A stretch of DNA of 64,000 bases from Ctenosaura bakeri. Taxonomy: Eukaryota; Chordata; Lepidosauria; Squamata; Iguanidae. Each line of letters starts with the position of its first letter. Within the stretch, counting starts at the first letter, position 1. This document shows, piece after piece, positions 47,253 through 60,345 of the stretch. The position numbers were made by a program, and so were the translations under genes. The notes below the pieces were generated by a model. That model was not told where the DNA came from and ran no database searches. It saw only the letters and a program-made list of their open reading frames with translations. The stretch is taken from positions 372,001-436,000 of the forward strand of contig CAOLHI010001024.1 of assembly GCA_948474755.1 (NCBI GenBank), written 5' to 3'.

Positions 47253-48384
47253 GATGCACATATCTTTGACATACATAAGAGCAACAAGCTAGCTTGGGGG
47301 TGTACTGTAGATTTTGTGGCACACACAACTCTGTCTTCCAAGAGAGAGAGGAACGGCTGCAGAGGACTGGCTGGGGATCTGATACTGCATTGGCACTTAC
47401 ATGGTTGCCTCACTGTTCCCAATGGTAAGGTTACCTCTACTATGAATGCTGGGTTTTCTTACATGTGTCTGGTGAGGGACCTTGCCAAAAGCTTTTTTTG
47501 TCTTTTCTAACATATGATACCTTTTAGTGGCAAGTCACTCCCACCCTTTTGGCCTCAAAATAGGTGGTTTGGGGAGTCTGGAGGAGCCCAGGGCAGCCTG
47601 AGAGCAGCCTGAGGGATAACATGGAGCCCTAGGGTTCCATTTTCTCTACCCCAGCTCTTAAATATGATTACTAATTTTAGTCTTTATTTTCTTAATAATG
47701 AACAGTAGAACTGCTGTGATATAGTGGTTTGAGTGTCAGACTACAGCCCTTATTGCACAAAGTTGTCATACCGCCAGAGCAATACATTGTTCCCAGTTCA
47801 GGACTCGTGCTATTGCATGACATTGTCACTAACCAGCTGCTTTTGCATTCCCATGCATTGGAAATCTGCCCTTTTTCAACGCCAGAAAAAATCTGGTAAT
47901 GCATCCTTTCCTACCACAATCCCATCAGCTGTGGGAACGTGGTTTCTCAATAGCTCTTGATAGTGCTTCCTGTTGTTGCTGATCCAGGAATGGGCACGAT
48001 GAGGGCATTCCCAGGTTGTTGCTGCCTCAGCTACTCCCATGGTGCAGTAAGTTCAAAATCTATCACCTCTCCATGTTTATTGTAAATTTCTCCATTAATT
48101 TTTTTTATTTTTTAATCCTTTTTTTAGCATTATCGCACAAAAATGCAATATCATATGAGTGTGTCATGATGTTACAACATTGCTGCGCTAGTAAGGCTTA
48201 AAAACATCCTGACCAATCACGAGTTGTGAGGCTGGGAAAAGGACATGCCAATGATGCTGTAATGTGGTGGGAACAATGGTGGCAATAATGCTACTCATCC
48301 ACTTAAGTGGAAAGAGTGTGGTAGAGAGCATTCATAACCCAATACCAGAATGGAAATGGAATTGAAACAGAAAAATGCACTATT
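47253..48384. other. Non-coding stretch with a SINE head remnant
   Basis: At 47705-47745 the phrase ctgtgatatagtggtttgag looks like a detached tRNA-like SINE head. The rest has no gene and no clear repeat. Confidence 0.4.
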
Positions 48385-48611
48385 GAGGCATGGCGTAGTA
48401 AAGGCCTACGACTCTGGGTGACTAGGGTTGGATTCCCTGCTTGGCCATGGAAACCCATTGGGTGACCTTCAGCAAGTCACACTCTCTCATCCTCAGAGGA
48501 AGACAATGGCAAACCCTTTCTGAACAAATCTTGCCAAGAAAACCCCCCAATAACTTCACCTTAGGGTCACTGTAAATTGGAAATGATTTGGAGGCACACA
48601 GCAACAACAAA
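48385..48611 (+). mobile_element. Sauria-type SINE
   Basis: The head is decayed (gaggcatggcgtagtaaagg). The middle is well kept (ccatggaaacccattgggtg, cctcagaggaagacaatggc). The tail reads cttagggtcactgtaaattg, then gaaatgatttggaggcacac. Confidence 0.82.
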
Positions 48612-48625
48612 AATTAGATTCAAAC

Positions 48626-48806
48626 TATAGAACTTCCTGACAGTCAGAGCTGTTCAGCAGTGGAATATACAGCCTCGGAGTTTGGAGTTTTTAAGCAAAG
48701 ACTGGATGGCCATCTGTCAGGAGTGCTTTGATGTGTGTTCCTGCATAGCAGGGGGTTGGACTGGATGGCCCCTGTGGTCTCTTCCAACTCTGTGATTCTA
48801 TGAAAA
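48626..48806 (+). mobile_element. CR1 LINE 3'-end fragment
   Basis: It reads gaacttcctgacagtcagag, then actggatggccatctgtcag and gtctcttccaactctgtgat followed by tctatga. The run ending in 'gattctatga' is the signature 3' end of CR1 LINEs. It follows directly after a SINE. Confidence 0.85.
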
Positions 48807-49689
48807 ATGAACTGTAGTGGATGTTAAATGGATCTTCAATATTGTGATGTTTCTTTGAATTCTCTGATAAGGTGGCCAATTTTATTTATAATTTAATTGT
48901 TGCTGAAAGAGACATCATTTCACATTTTGAGTTGTGATAACTTGGAGAAATATTGCCTGGGTCTGTTACTTTTTTTTACTGTAAAATATACAAATTAGTT
49001 TTACATCCTTTTTTCAATTAATGGTACATTCCCCCCCGCCCCTCTAAACATAGACCCAGACATGTTCAGTTTCAGTTGGAACAGGTTCTTGACCAGAAAT
49101 TCAGCTGTATGTTCAGCTTCTATTATCAAATGAAAACCAAATACTGAGTCATAATTTGCTGGGAAAAGTGAATTGGCAGGAACTCAGACTTTGATTTATG
49201 TGGATTCCTGAAGAACTTTCACTAGACTTGAAAAAGTACCACTGAGACTTTAAAAAAAAGACAGTTATTTGCTAGTTTCTTTATTTTAAAGTGGTACTGC
49301 AGTATTTATCCACCTACTAAACTAGGGATTTCAGCTGCTTTTGCTCAGTTTCCCACCACTGAAGTGCTAACACTAGCTGAAGGACTTGAGCTCAGCTTGG
49401 CTTCAAGTCACTCTAGCCTGGCTAAGGAGAGATAGCTGGTTGTTCGCTCACCCTTTTCAAAGTTCTCTGCTTAGCATTTAGAGAGGGGTAAACAACATGC
49501 ATCTTATAGAATACATGTGAATAGAACAGCATTCAGGATATGTTCAGACATACTGGTTCCCAGCAAATATGAATATGCAGTGAAAAAAAATTACTGCAAG
49601 GTATCATAGGGAAGATTTAGAGATAGATTCCAACAGTACTTTATAGTGTGAATGGGAGGCTAGGGTGTATGAAGTTGCCTAGAGCAGGC
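48807..49689. other. AT-rich non-coding stretch
   Basis: No gene is supported. Confidence 0.4.
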
Positions 49690-50215
49690 TGTTATTTGCC
49701 CTCAAGTTTGCTTCAGCTTATGGAGACCTTATGAGCAAGCGAGCCTCAGTCATCAATAGCTCTGGACTTGTAAACTCAAGACCATAGCTTCCTTGAATGA
49801 GTCACTCTATCTGAAATGTGGTCTTCCTCTTTTTCCAGAGCTGAGATGATATGATTTCAGAACTGAGGATTCTTTTCTTCTGACCTCCCAGCATTCCCAG
49901 CATTATTGTCCTTTCCAGTAAATCATGTCATCTCATGATAAGTCCAAAGCATAATAGCATCAGTTTAGTAATTTTTTGCATTCTAGGGAGAAGTCAGGCT
50001 TAATTTACTCTTACACGCATTTATTTCTCTACATGACAGTCATGGTATCCACAGGGCTTTCCACCAGCACTGTATTTCAGATGAGTTGATTTTTATCCCC
50101 TGTCAGCTTTCTTCATTGCCCAGCTTTCACAACTACATATAGAAATTGGAAATACTATGGCATGGATCATTCTGACCTTTGTATTACTATATCTTTGCCC
50201 TTCAGTTAATATCTA
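49690..50215 (-). pseudogene. Bov-B/RTE LINE, ORF2 C-terminal and 3'-end fragment (broken)
   Basis: The minus strand translates, with stops, as KVRMIHAIVFPISICSCES followed by WAMKKADR, matching the shape of the conserved 'AMVFPVVMYGCESWT' stretch near the end of the Bov-B reverse transcriptase. Later the minus strand reads tatgctttggacttatcatg (the 'FGHIMR' region). It ends in ggtctccataagctgaagca, the Bov-B-type tail also found on the SINEs. There are several in-frame stops and indels, so it is a dead fragment. Confidence 0.75.
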
Positions 50216-52029
50216 GTACCTTTATAGTTGCTCTTCCAACTCCTAGCCTCCCCCTGATTTGTTGACTACAGTCAAGTGTGTTGTTGGGGAATCCCACATC
50301 TGGAAGAAAAGTGACCACATACATATATGGGAGAGGAAGAGCCCAGACAGTATGAGGAAGAGTGCCAAGAGAAGCAACAAAACAAGAGCAGTACAAAACT
50401 TGGATGCTGAGTAGATTAAAAGGGCCAAGAGAGGCAGCCAAAAGAAACTGGATTGACTAATGCCTGTCAAAGATCTCTGACTGTAAGACTAGAAAGCTTT
50501 ATGGTAGAAGCCCTTTCACAATCTCATTGCCTTGGCCTTCCTCAGTATACTCTTGCATAGACCAGCCCATTTATCAGGCTACATTTTCCCCTCCAGATAA
50601 TGTATACCAGTGTTACACAGTCTACGAACCATTGGCTGCCATTCCCTGCCAAGTTTCTGTAAAAGAAAAAAAAATGTAGCCAGTGGGCCCAAGTATGGTA
50701 TCAGTCCTTGGCACTCAGGGGGAAAAAAATCGCCAGTCCCTCCCATTGGATCGTTTAAGCAACAGTGTTATGTACAGTACTGCAGTTCACAATAGATTAA
50801 CAATAATCTTAGGTATAGGTTTATGTTAGTTACTATGCATTTCTGTATTGTGTAGCAGTCAACAGTGTTTGTGGCTTCTGCCAACTGAGCCATTCATGGA
50901 TCTTTGTGAATTTTGCTTCTCATTTCATGCTTTTAAAATTTTTTTGAAAGAAAAAACATTCGAGGTAAAAAAATTGTTTGGCTTACTAAGATATTTATGC
51001 TCCAATTCTAAACTCACTAAGTAGCCTTATTGAATATGGTCATTGAATATGCTTAGGATTGCTCTGTCTGTGGAAGGTTTCTTCTTTGCTTTTCTAGGAA
51101 AGATAACATACACAAGCAAAACAACTTGTCAAACTTGGAAGTGTATTGAAGGCAATTCCGGTGTGGTAACATTCAATTAGGGTGGTAATGTCTCCTGCGG
51201 AGAACAGTTCTCTGTTTGAAGGCCACTCCCAATCTTGTTTAAAGAAAAAGCATCTTTAGAAAGTAAAGCCACAGGGAGAGAGATCCAATCACAAAGCTTC
51301 CACAGAGTGCCCACTTTGCACCTTAACCAACAATTCCATCTGTGAAATAGAAGACAGAATTACTTGAAATTGATGGGGCTTAGTTTTGAGTAAACATGTT
51401 GGGGTTAAATTGCTGAAGAGCATAGGAGGGCAGTTAATAAGTCATGGGGAAATGAAAAGACGGACGCATGTGAAAAGCAAGTAATGGAATTAGGACATTT
51501 TCCAGATGGAGTTTTCAAGGATTAGGTTCTAAGGCCCTAGTTAGCTAGACTGGCTTTGGGGGCTAAGCTTTTTGAATAAGCTATTCATGTTTTTCCTTCT
51601 TTGAAAAGGCTGCAAATCCTCCCTCTTCCATATCTTAAGTGGCAATTTCATGTGTGAAAGCAGAAAACATATGCGAAAATTACATTTTCTTTAAAAAACC
51701 CCCAAAACATATGTTGTTGTGCATCATGACAAAACATAACATCCAACCCAACTTTGAATCTGATAACATGTCCCTACCAAACCATTTTTGTATGAACATT
51801 TGGAGTAATTGGGGGAGAGGGAGCTTTTATTCCATGTGCTGAGAAGTTATAAACACAGCACTGGAAAAATATGTCTAGCAGATAATCTAGCAACATAGGC
51901 AACAGCTAATATTTAGCGCATACAATTACATTTAGTGCATTCATTTAAATGAAGCAATTTAATTAACAAAATACAATTCACTTCAGATAACTAAGTAGTC
52001 TCCATTGAGTCACACAGATATGGCCCAAA
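50216..52029. other. Non-coding stretch
   Basis: No gene is supported. The overlapping minus-strand frames at 50202-50470 continue from the dead LINE and have no independent support. Confidence 0.4.
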
Positions 52030-52188
52030 CCCACTGACTGACCATGGGCAAGTCACACTCTCTCAGCCTCAGTGGAAGGTATTTGCAAACCCCCTCTGAA
52101 CAAATTTTGCCAAGACAATCCTCTGATAGGTTTACTGTGGGGTTGACACAAGTCAGAAACTACCTGAAGGCACACAACAACAAATAAT
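52030..52188 (+). mobile_element. Sauria-type SINE, 5'-truncated
   Basis: It begins within the middle region (aaacccactgactgaccatg), then tcagcctcagtggaaggtat, and ends with ggttgacacaagtcagaaac, then tacctgaaggcacacaacaa. The tRNA head is missing. Confidence 0.78.
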
Positions 52189-55100
52189 GTACACAACAAA
52201 TAATCTACATCAAACAACTTGTGCATCTCGTGTGTACATCTTCAGTCAGGTACTACTGAAATGTATTAATTTTTAGTTTTCTTTTCAAATATCTTATTTT
52301 ATATGAAGAAAGAGACCTGTTTTCCTTTGAAATTGGTCCTCTTTATCCTCAAGAAAATGGAAGAGGAATTCCAGTTGAAACTATTGACCACCTAATTTGA
52401 TTCTGTTTGCTTAGGACTTAAATCAAGAACAAGGACCTAAATCCAATTGCTAGACTGGACTAAAATAGACCCATTGCATCAATAAAGTTTATGTCAGTAT
52501 GGACTTAACAAGTAGGGACTGATTTAGTGAGTCTACTTTACCAGAGACTAACTACTAGATTTAGACCTCACCTGCATCAGGGGTTTTATCTTTTTTCTTT
52601 TCTTGTTATTGTTAGAGAGAGATTGTAGACAAGTACTCTGCTTTCTTGTTGTTGTGAGATGCAGTTTTTATGGGCATCTCACCCTGTTGAGAAATGGGGC
52701 CTGCTGGTTTCTCCATGAGGAGGCAATTCTCTACTTTCAGGCAGGTAAGTAAAAATAATAGCTGGATAAAGGTAAAATACAGACGAAAAGTGTTAGCAGT
52801 ATGTGCCTCAAGGAAACATAATAGCAAGGAGAGTTTGAAGCAGAGGGAGCTCTGTTGTCTTTTGGGTTGTGGTCCAGACCACTGTGTTGATGTCCAAGTC
52901 CCCCTGAAGGATTTTCAGCAGCCTGAGGGATGCAGTCTGGTGGGAAGGACCCCACCATGGAAGTATCCTGATGCAGGCCTACATTTGCAGAACTCAAATT
53001 GCTCTGACTGTGCCTTTTCCTCAGCAATTCTGGTGGTGAACTTCCTTGCAGCTTTGTGGCAGACAAGGGATTTATTTATTTATTTTTGCAGGCTTTGAAG
53101 CTTCTATATGCTGTCTGGTCATCTCTCCTTTCCTTGAACCAGCTGGTGCTGGTAGCTGTGGGCAGTTACTTGAAGATGAGCCCAGCTGCTGTATGGTACC
53201 TGCCCAGGGTCATGGTGCTCAGAGCCTGTTATCCTCAGAGCCCTTGTGTGACACTGTGGACCAGATACTAAAGAAGTTCAGGCATTAAAGCATCTAGGAA
53301 GAACGTGCTGTTCTCACTGGTCACTGTGCAGTGCAAAGTTATTATTACTCTGTATTTGTATGAATTTTGCATTTGACTTCACAGATAGCAGCTATACCAT
53401 TTTATGTTGCCAGAATGTATCCTCCACCTGTGTATCTACCAACAAAGAAGAGCATTCAGTGCACCTGATAAAAGTCCCAAAAGCTTATGCCATCATTAAT
53501 CCCTTAGTCTTTAAAGTGCCAAAAGCCAGCTATGCTGGCTGGAGGAGTCTGGGAGTTGTAGTCCAAAATATAGTTTTCAACCTCTGGCTACAGTTCAGTG
53601 TTGATGATGTTCCCACTTCATCTTCCACACTACAACACAAATACAAGCAAAAGAGAAGGCAAGATCTTAGGGAAAGCACTGTGTTTGTCATTACAGTGGA
53701 TGAGGTATTCTGGCATTATGATGTTTGTCACTACAGTGGATGAGGTATTATGGCAATTTTAATCCAAAAACTTGCCTTTTCTTGCTCTGGACTTCTTTTT
53801 TTCTTTTTTCTTTCCCTTTTGGCCCTATGAGTTTTGAACTGAAAATTTGCTTGCGTTACTCTGCTCTGCTGATATCATCTTGTGGCTTTCTTTGAATTAG
53901 GGAAGTGGACAACCGATGACTCCCAAGGCTGTAGCAGCCCAGCCCTCTACTGACGTTTGAATCTCAAATCCTCTTTAATTTTGCTATCTAGGCTACCCTA
54001 CCCTTAAAAGAAAGTGGCTTTTTCATGTGAAGTGAAACTTGCAGTCAGCACTTTCTAAAAAAGTGGAAGGTGAAAGTGGTTGATCTTTGCTGACACAAGG
54101 CTTTGTCTGGGAACTAGGTTTTTGCTGTATGAGATGAAAAGGTGATGGCTTTCCTCAGAGCTGCCGCAGAACACATTTCCTGATAAGGTTGAGGTATGAG
54201 ACGGAAATAGTTTTTGTTCTGAAAAGACAGTCTTCACATTTCATATGAAATCAAATGAGAGAATGAGGTATTATTAATGTATGCAGCCTACCCAATTACC
54301 ACATCCGATTATTTTAGCTGACTGTGTTGATGCACGTCTTCATGTTAATTTAGATGAATTATTATAATTGTTATTTTTAATCACATGAGGGTGGTTAGGG
54401 GTTCAGAAGTTCAGAACATGCTTCAAGCAAAGCCATATAAATAAACAAATGGATTACCAGAAAGATAAAAACCTCAGGCAAAAGAAAGCTCAGAGCAAAA
54501 TAAAACTGGGAACTGTAGCAAGCTTTGTAAAACTGTTGTGGAGATAATGGTTCTGTCAAATGAGAGCTTAGAATAAGAACCATGAAATAACAAAGAAAGC
54601 ATATTGATAATAAACTCACCATTACAACTGATACTTATTACCTGCTAACCATCTGAACTTGTGAAGCATTGTCCCAAGTCACACCCCGATTTAAAGACTT
54701 CTCCTGGGCCTAAAATGGGAAAGGGAGGAGGCAAAATTACCACCTCCAGCTCCCTAGAGGGTCTCAGGACAACCTGGGACAAAATATGTTTAATGTTTTG
54801 TTTTTGGGGGTACTGGTGGAGGGGGTACCCTGTGATGTCTGGGGTTCCCTGGAAACTTGTGTGATTCTTTAATTTCAAACAGTTGTCCTCTCCTGTCCTA
54901 GGGTTGAACTAGTCAAAAGATTATATCCAGGCTTGGCTAAACTAGGAGGGAGAGGTATCAGGCCCAATTTCTGTCTAGGTGAAAGTAATGCCAGCATCTG
55001 TGATTGCTGGTTTGTCACAGAAAGGAAGATGATATTATGGGATGTCATGTTTCCAAAGGCACCTTGCTCAAAGATTCATGTCTGTGAGAGAATGATAATA

Positions 55101-56455
55101 ATGTTCACAAACAAGCAAATGCTTTCTGTTTGAAATAGGTTACACCTGCATCTTTTACATCCATTTAATACAAGCTAGCTGCAATGTGGGCTCTAGCATG
55201 CACCTCAGGAAGTAATCCACAGACTACTTATACTGGCTTAAGGTATCCCCTGACAATCATGTTTACATCTACACAATGGTTCTTGTGGGATTCCTATGGG
55301 ATCCACCATAGATCATATTCTTGAAGATTTTTGTCATGAACTACAACTTTCTGGGAATCTAGTAGAAGTACATAAACTTCAGCACACAGATATTGAACTG
55401 GCAAGTTGAGTGAATAATTTTCATCTGCATATACCTAGTTTAGGAATGATTTAGAATTCACATGTCTTATAGGACAGCTAATTCATAGTTTTGATGATAT
55501 TATTGGGATTACCGTAGTACAAATGGCTTGTGAGTTACAAAGACTTCTTGGAGTTGGAAGATGTGTTAAAGTGCAATGAGAAGTTATAATACTTTAGTTT
55601 TATGTTGTATTTGAAGGGTTTTTTTTTTTTTTTTAAAGTTGGTAAGTTGGTTAAGAGACTGGAAATAACATTGGATCTAATTGTAAGCAGCCATCTCTTA
55701 GTCTAGTTTGGCTGAGTGTTTTCAATTCCAGGTTGGAATTATGAAAGGAATAGGTCTTTTTAGGGAAATTTTGGCATGTACTGTATGTGAACTTACTCTG
55801 TGATTTTTCAGGAAGTCTCAAAGTGTAAAGCAGAGCTGAGAAAATCCATTTGAATTGACTGCAGGTTTGTAATGATGCAATCACTTGCTTTAACAAAATG
55901 CATTAGGAAAATGCAGGCACAATGTGGCAGATCAAATTCCATTTTTGTCAGCTTCACAAAACTGTTTCATATGAGGCTTCCTCACTGCTAGAGGCGAAAG
56001 TGGTTTGAACCAAAAGGCAGGCCAGCTCCAATTAGAGTGGAATCCCATGAGCAACTGGGAGAAGGAACCTTGAAGGAAGAGGCAGTGGGCAAAGAGAACG
56101 CTCCCTGGAGAACAGGCTAAATAGTCGACATGGAAAATATTGCAATCTGATGTGTTTGAGAAGTATGTTTCCTGTAAATCTCAAAAATCTGTTATGAATT
56201 ATGTAGAGCAGAATGCTTTCGGGAAATCTAAATGGTTTTGTAATAGGTATCCGGCCAAACTTCCATTCCCATGACATACTTGTCTGGTGTCATAATTGGT
56301 TCTGCAAGACAGGTGTAACCATCAGATATTTTTAAATTTAAAACTAATGCCATAAATGCAATGAATTGTTCTTAAAAGTTCCCCCTTCTCCTGGGGAAAA
56401 AAGACCTCCTAGCAAAGTGTCTGGCCCTCTGATGTTAAGTGTAGCAGAGCTTGGC
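52189..56455. other. Non-coding stretch
   Basis: No gene is supported. A 40-bp direct repeat lies at 53683-53755 (gtttgtcattacagtggatg, then gtttgtcactacagtggatg). A 'ctgggagttgtagtccaaaa' phrase lies at about 53548. The 134-codon frame at 52694-53098 is overlapped by one on the other strand and has no recognisable product. Confidence 0.4.
53683..53755. repeat. Direct repeat, 40-bp period
   Basis: Two adjacent copies of gtttgtca.tacagtggat followed by gaggtatt.tggca, offset by 40 bp. Confidence 0.8.
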
Positions 56456-56459
56456 AATG

Positions 56460-56556
56460 ACAATTTTTGAACAACGATTCCCAGTGGCCAAGCTGGCTGG
56501 GGGATTCTGGGAGTAACTGGTCAAAAAAGGAACTTTTCCAAACACTGTAGTATTAC
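56460..56556. repeat. Fragment of the 'gattctgggag' repeat group
   Basis: It reads gaacaacgattcccagtggc, then caagctggctgggggattct and aaaaaaggaacttttccaaa. It is related to the imperfect palindrome at 14287-14416 or a similar family, and is eroded. Confidence 0.5.
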
Positions 56557-56849
56557 ATTATAGAAGTTTATGCATCTTCTTGCTTTCCAAAATGATCACA
56601 TCACAAATGAACCTAAACCACAATTTGTCCCTATCATCACCCCCACTATCACCTTGATTGTTAATTCCACAAATCTTTCTTCCTGTCCTGTTCTTCATTT
56701 ACAAATCCCCAAACAGGTCGGGATATCTCCAAGCCCCAGTTTCATGTTCCTAGCACCCTTGAATGATTTGAGATGTCAGAAGGACTTAACCACCTAATTT
56801 CTACCTATCTAGGCAATTCCAAAGCCAGCTTCCTGACTCTGGTGCCTTG
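56557..56849. other. Non-coding stretch left of the LTR
   Basis: Nothing recognisable. Part of it could belong to the LTR, whose left border is uncertain. Confidence 0.3.
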
Positions 56850-57737
56850 CCAATATGTTGAACTGTTACTGCATTTGCTAGCCCGGATTTGGGGCTGCTA
56901 GATATCAATTTGATATCAATAATTTGGCTCTCTTCCACCACTCCTCTCCATGTGTTTGTGAGGCCCCTGGACAAGCACAGAACTAGGCTCAGCCACTAAA
57001 CGCTGCAATATCCCAACACAATACAGGCAGGCCAGAAATAGCCAGATCGCTGCTTTAGGAGACCTCTCTGCAAACACCCTCATTATGTACGCACGCTGCT
57101 TACAAAGAACTCTGTGCCCTGAGCAGGCAAATTGGCAAGCTGAATATGCAACTGCCAAGCACTGAGCATGCAATCATGTTAAATTTTGACCTTCCCAAAA
57201 CTTCGTCTTGTGCCCAAAACTCATTGTTTTCCCCAAGTACAGAATAGCCTGCAGTTACATTTCTCCCTATAAAAACCCCTGATTCTGAGACCTTCCTCGG
57301 ATCACTCCATACTTCCATCTAGCCTTGCTGCTCCTTTATTTGGTGAGCTGTCCCTTCAGTCCCACATACTGAGACTCCATACCAACGAACTCAATCTTCA
57401 GATCTATCCGGGCTTCAGGACAGGTGTCGTATCACCCAATTCAACAATCCCTCTTAAAATCCCTCTATACCACTCCAACCTTTATTTTCTATAGTTATCT
57501 GAGTGCGTTTGTTGCATACACTGTTTGTCTGTATTTAATAAAAATCTCAATTATTCTTAAACTTGGTGTGCTCCTTGGTTTGGCCTGACCCTGTAGACAC
57601 TGGGTAAAAGATTCCTCTGCGTTGCCACGCCTCTCACATTGTTAACTGGTGCTCTTGCTAATTTCCCCAAAGTTAGTTAATTGAGAGCGCATATAGGTGT
57701 CCCTCCCGGGACCCCCAGTAAACAGGGTAACAGAACA
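56850..57737 (+). mobile_element. Probable endogenous retrovirus LTR (solo or isolated)
   Basis: A promoter-like unit holds a TATA box (tataaaaa, 57268-57275) and, about 265 bp further, an AATAAA signal (57537-57542), with the C-rich body and short T-rich stretch after the signal typical of retroviral LTRs. It ends near cagggtaacagaacaaca. No primer-binding site, gag, pol or env coding sequence is seen on either side, so it is likely a solo LTR. The borders are uncertain and I could not confirm a target duplication. Confidence 0.5.
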
Positions 57738-58075
57738 ACAATCCTCATTTTTTCATAGGATTTATGGGAGTTATGGTTTCACACATTGTGGAAAGTGCCA
57801 GATAAGGTAAAGCTCAAGAGTAGGAAATGTGTAATCCCCTAAATGCTGTTTGACTGAAACTCCTGTCAGCACTCACCAGCACAGCCAACAGTGCAAGATG
57901 TTGGGAATTGTAGTTAAATGACTTCTGGAGGGTCTTACATCTGCCTGCCTCTAGCATGGGTATTTCAAATGTCAGATGTCCACTGAATTTCTTTTGTATT
58001 TCAGATATCAGATGTCAGCTGGGTTTCTTTTGCCTGCTTGTTCTTGTTGTTCTTGCTATTGTTATTGCTGCTGCG
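57738..58075. other. Non-coding stretch with repeat remnants
   Basis: It contains 'atgggagttatggtttcaca' and 'gttgggaattgtagtt' phrases of the same eroded repeat group as 14287-14416. A near-repeat lies at 57965-58035 (tttcaaatgtcagatgtcca and tttcagatatcagatgtcag). Confidence 0.4.
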
Positions 58076-58262
58076 GCTGTTACTGCATGCCTTCAAGTTT
58101 CTTAAGTTATCAGAGTTGCTTGGCAAGATCTATTTGGGGCAGGGTTATCCATGCCTTCCTTTGAGGCTAAGAGAGTGTGACTTGCACAAGGTAATCCAGT
58201 GAGTTTCTATGATTGAGTGGGGATTTGAACCCAAGTCTCCCAGAGTCCTAGTCCAACATGTT
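58076..58262 (-). mobile_element. Sauria-type SINE (minus strand, diverged)
   Basis: On the plus strand it reads tgcatgccttcaagtttctt, then tgaggctaagagagtgtgac, ttgcacaaggtaatccagtg, gtggggatttgaacccaagt and ctcccagagtcctagtccaa. This is the inverted order of a SINE from tail to tRNA-like head. Confidence 0.75.
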
Positions 58263-60150
58263 GGTCCTCTGCTTGCTGTTTACTATGATATTTTTTTCCT
58301 GTCAATATATATTTTGTTTATAAAAAGAGTCCTTCTTTCAGAGATGACCATAGTCATTTTTCTCTACCGAAAAGTCTTTTTTATCTTCAATGAAACTACA
58401 TTTAAAACTGAGTATAAAAACTCTTGCACACTTTGAGAAAGCCAACCCTTCTTCAAGAAGTGGAAAATGTTGCCCCAAACTGCCTTGTAATAGAAGTTAT
58501 TCTTGTCTCAGTCTCGGCAATGGACCCAACAATATGTTTTTAATGAACACAGTATTACAGCATTCCTCTCGATTAAAATGAAGGGAGAATATTTATCAAT
58601 CCATCTAAATGAAGATTCACTAGACTGGTGCAGCAACTCTGCAAAGATACCTTTGTGTAGGAAACAACAACAGCATTGTGAATGGGGGGATGTAAAAGTC
58701 AATCCTTGAAAGCAAAGGAAGAGGATGAAATTATCCCTTCTCAAACTGGTAGAGATGAAAAATCAGGTTCACAAACAGAATTGCCCTTTAAACTTTAGAC
58801 TTTAAAGTGAGGCTAGATTCCATTTCTTTGAAAGAGTGGCAGTTCAATTGTACCATTTAAATCACAGTTGAAAACTCAGAACAAGGCCAAAGTGCATGGA
58901 GCAAGCATCTGCAAATATTAGAAACTGATAAGCAGGAAGTGAGCGCCATTTAGACATACCAGATTTGAATAGCAGAATCTTAAGTAATGCAGGTCCCAGA
59001 GCAGGGGAAGGAGAAATTGTGAAGCTGCTGATGGTGTCTGCTCTGCCTAGTACTAAGGCATATTCATCAGCGTTCAGATACCGGCGGAGTCTGCTTGCTA
59101 CATCCTCCTTTGCCATGCCACGGTGACAGTGAAGGAAGAGGCAGAAGCAGTGGCAGCAACAAACTGGGTGCTTTGGACTGTATTTTCTGAATGACAAGCA
59201 GCTCCAGAGATAGTGCTATACAGAAGCCTATGGTTCAGGACTTGTATGAAGCTGTGGCTGTAAACTGAGGGCTCTCCCCTCCTCTGTCACACTTGGAAGG
59301 GTGGAGAAGAAAATAGAGGAGAAAGACCATTCATTGGCTTGGGGTGGCATTAAGTTTGACCAGTCAAGTCTTCCTTATTATAAAAGCTATTCCTAAGTGA
59401 ACTTAAAATGGATTGAAAGTTTTAAAATTTGTTCTCATCCTATACTAATGCTTATTATTCCAAAAATAAGAGGGAAGTTAGACGCTATGGTGACCATCCT
59501 GTGCACCCTTCCTTATATCCAGCCTCTGAGCCCACATTGATGACTGTGTACAGTGCATTAAAGACTTTTTCTTTTTAAAAGTTCATCATTACCACTTGCT
59601 ATGGAATACGCATCATATCCATCCCGGTCATTTGCAATACATTCGTTTTGAATGTAAATTCCAATTAGTCCAATAGTTTTGATGAGTTCACTTTTACAGG
59701 GAATTCTTCAAATACTAGGAAGCCATGAACTTTTCTAGTAAATTACAAGAGTGGCCAAGTGATTTCAGTAAATTTTGCAATTACTTGGGATGACTTTTCT
59801 CAGAAAGAACTTCAGAGGTTTTTTCCACTTGTTTGAATGGCACCAGAGCAGCAGCAGCGGGTCAGGGAAACAATTGCAGTTAAATTAAGAGCATTAAATT
59901 AAATAGCATTAAATTAATAGCAGAGAACAGAGAAAAAGGGGTTCAGTGTTTGTAAACCGGGAAATCACTCAGCTGTTGAATGTGCAAGGAATATATCAGA
60001 TCTCAGGAGTAACTAGTTACAAATTATTGATTATTCTTGTTGTTGTTTTGTAATAACCAAGCATTCTGAAGTTCCGGTTTGGGGGAAAAGCAGGGATATA
60101 CATAAAATTGATACCAACAACAACAGTAATGGAGAGGAAGCTGAAAGGGG
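58263..60150. other. AT-rich non-coding stretch
   Basis: No gene is supported. The minus-strand frame at 58862-59197 (111 codons) contains nothing recognisable. Confidence 0.4.
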
Positions 60151-60345
60151 ACAGCCAGCCATGATGTAATGGTTTCAGTGTTAGAGTAGAATTCTAGGGT
60201 TTGATACCTTGCTCAGTGATGGAAATCCATTGACTGACCTTGGGTAAGTCATAATCTCTCAGCCTTAGAGAAAGTCAGTGGCAAACTCTAGCTAAATCTT
60301 CCCAAGAAAACCCTTTCAGAGGGTTGCTATAAATCAGAAAGGAGG
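60151..60345 (+). mobile_element. Sauria-type SINE
   Basis: The head is cagccatgatgtaatggttt. The middle is ttgactgaccttgggtaagt and tcagccttagagaaagtcag. The tail is gggttgctataaatcagaaa. The last tail bases are lost. Confidence 0.78.
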
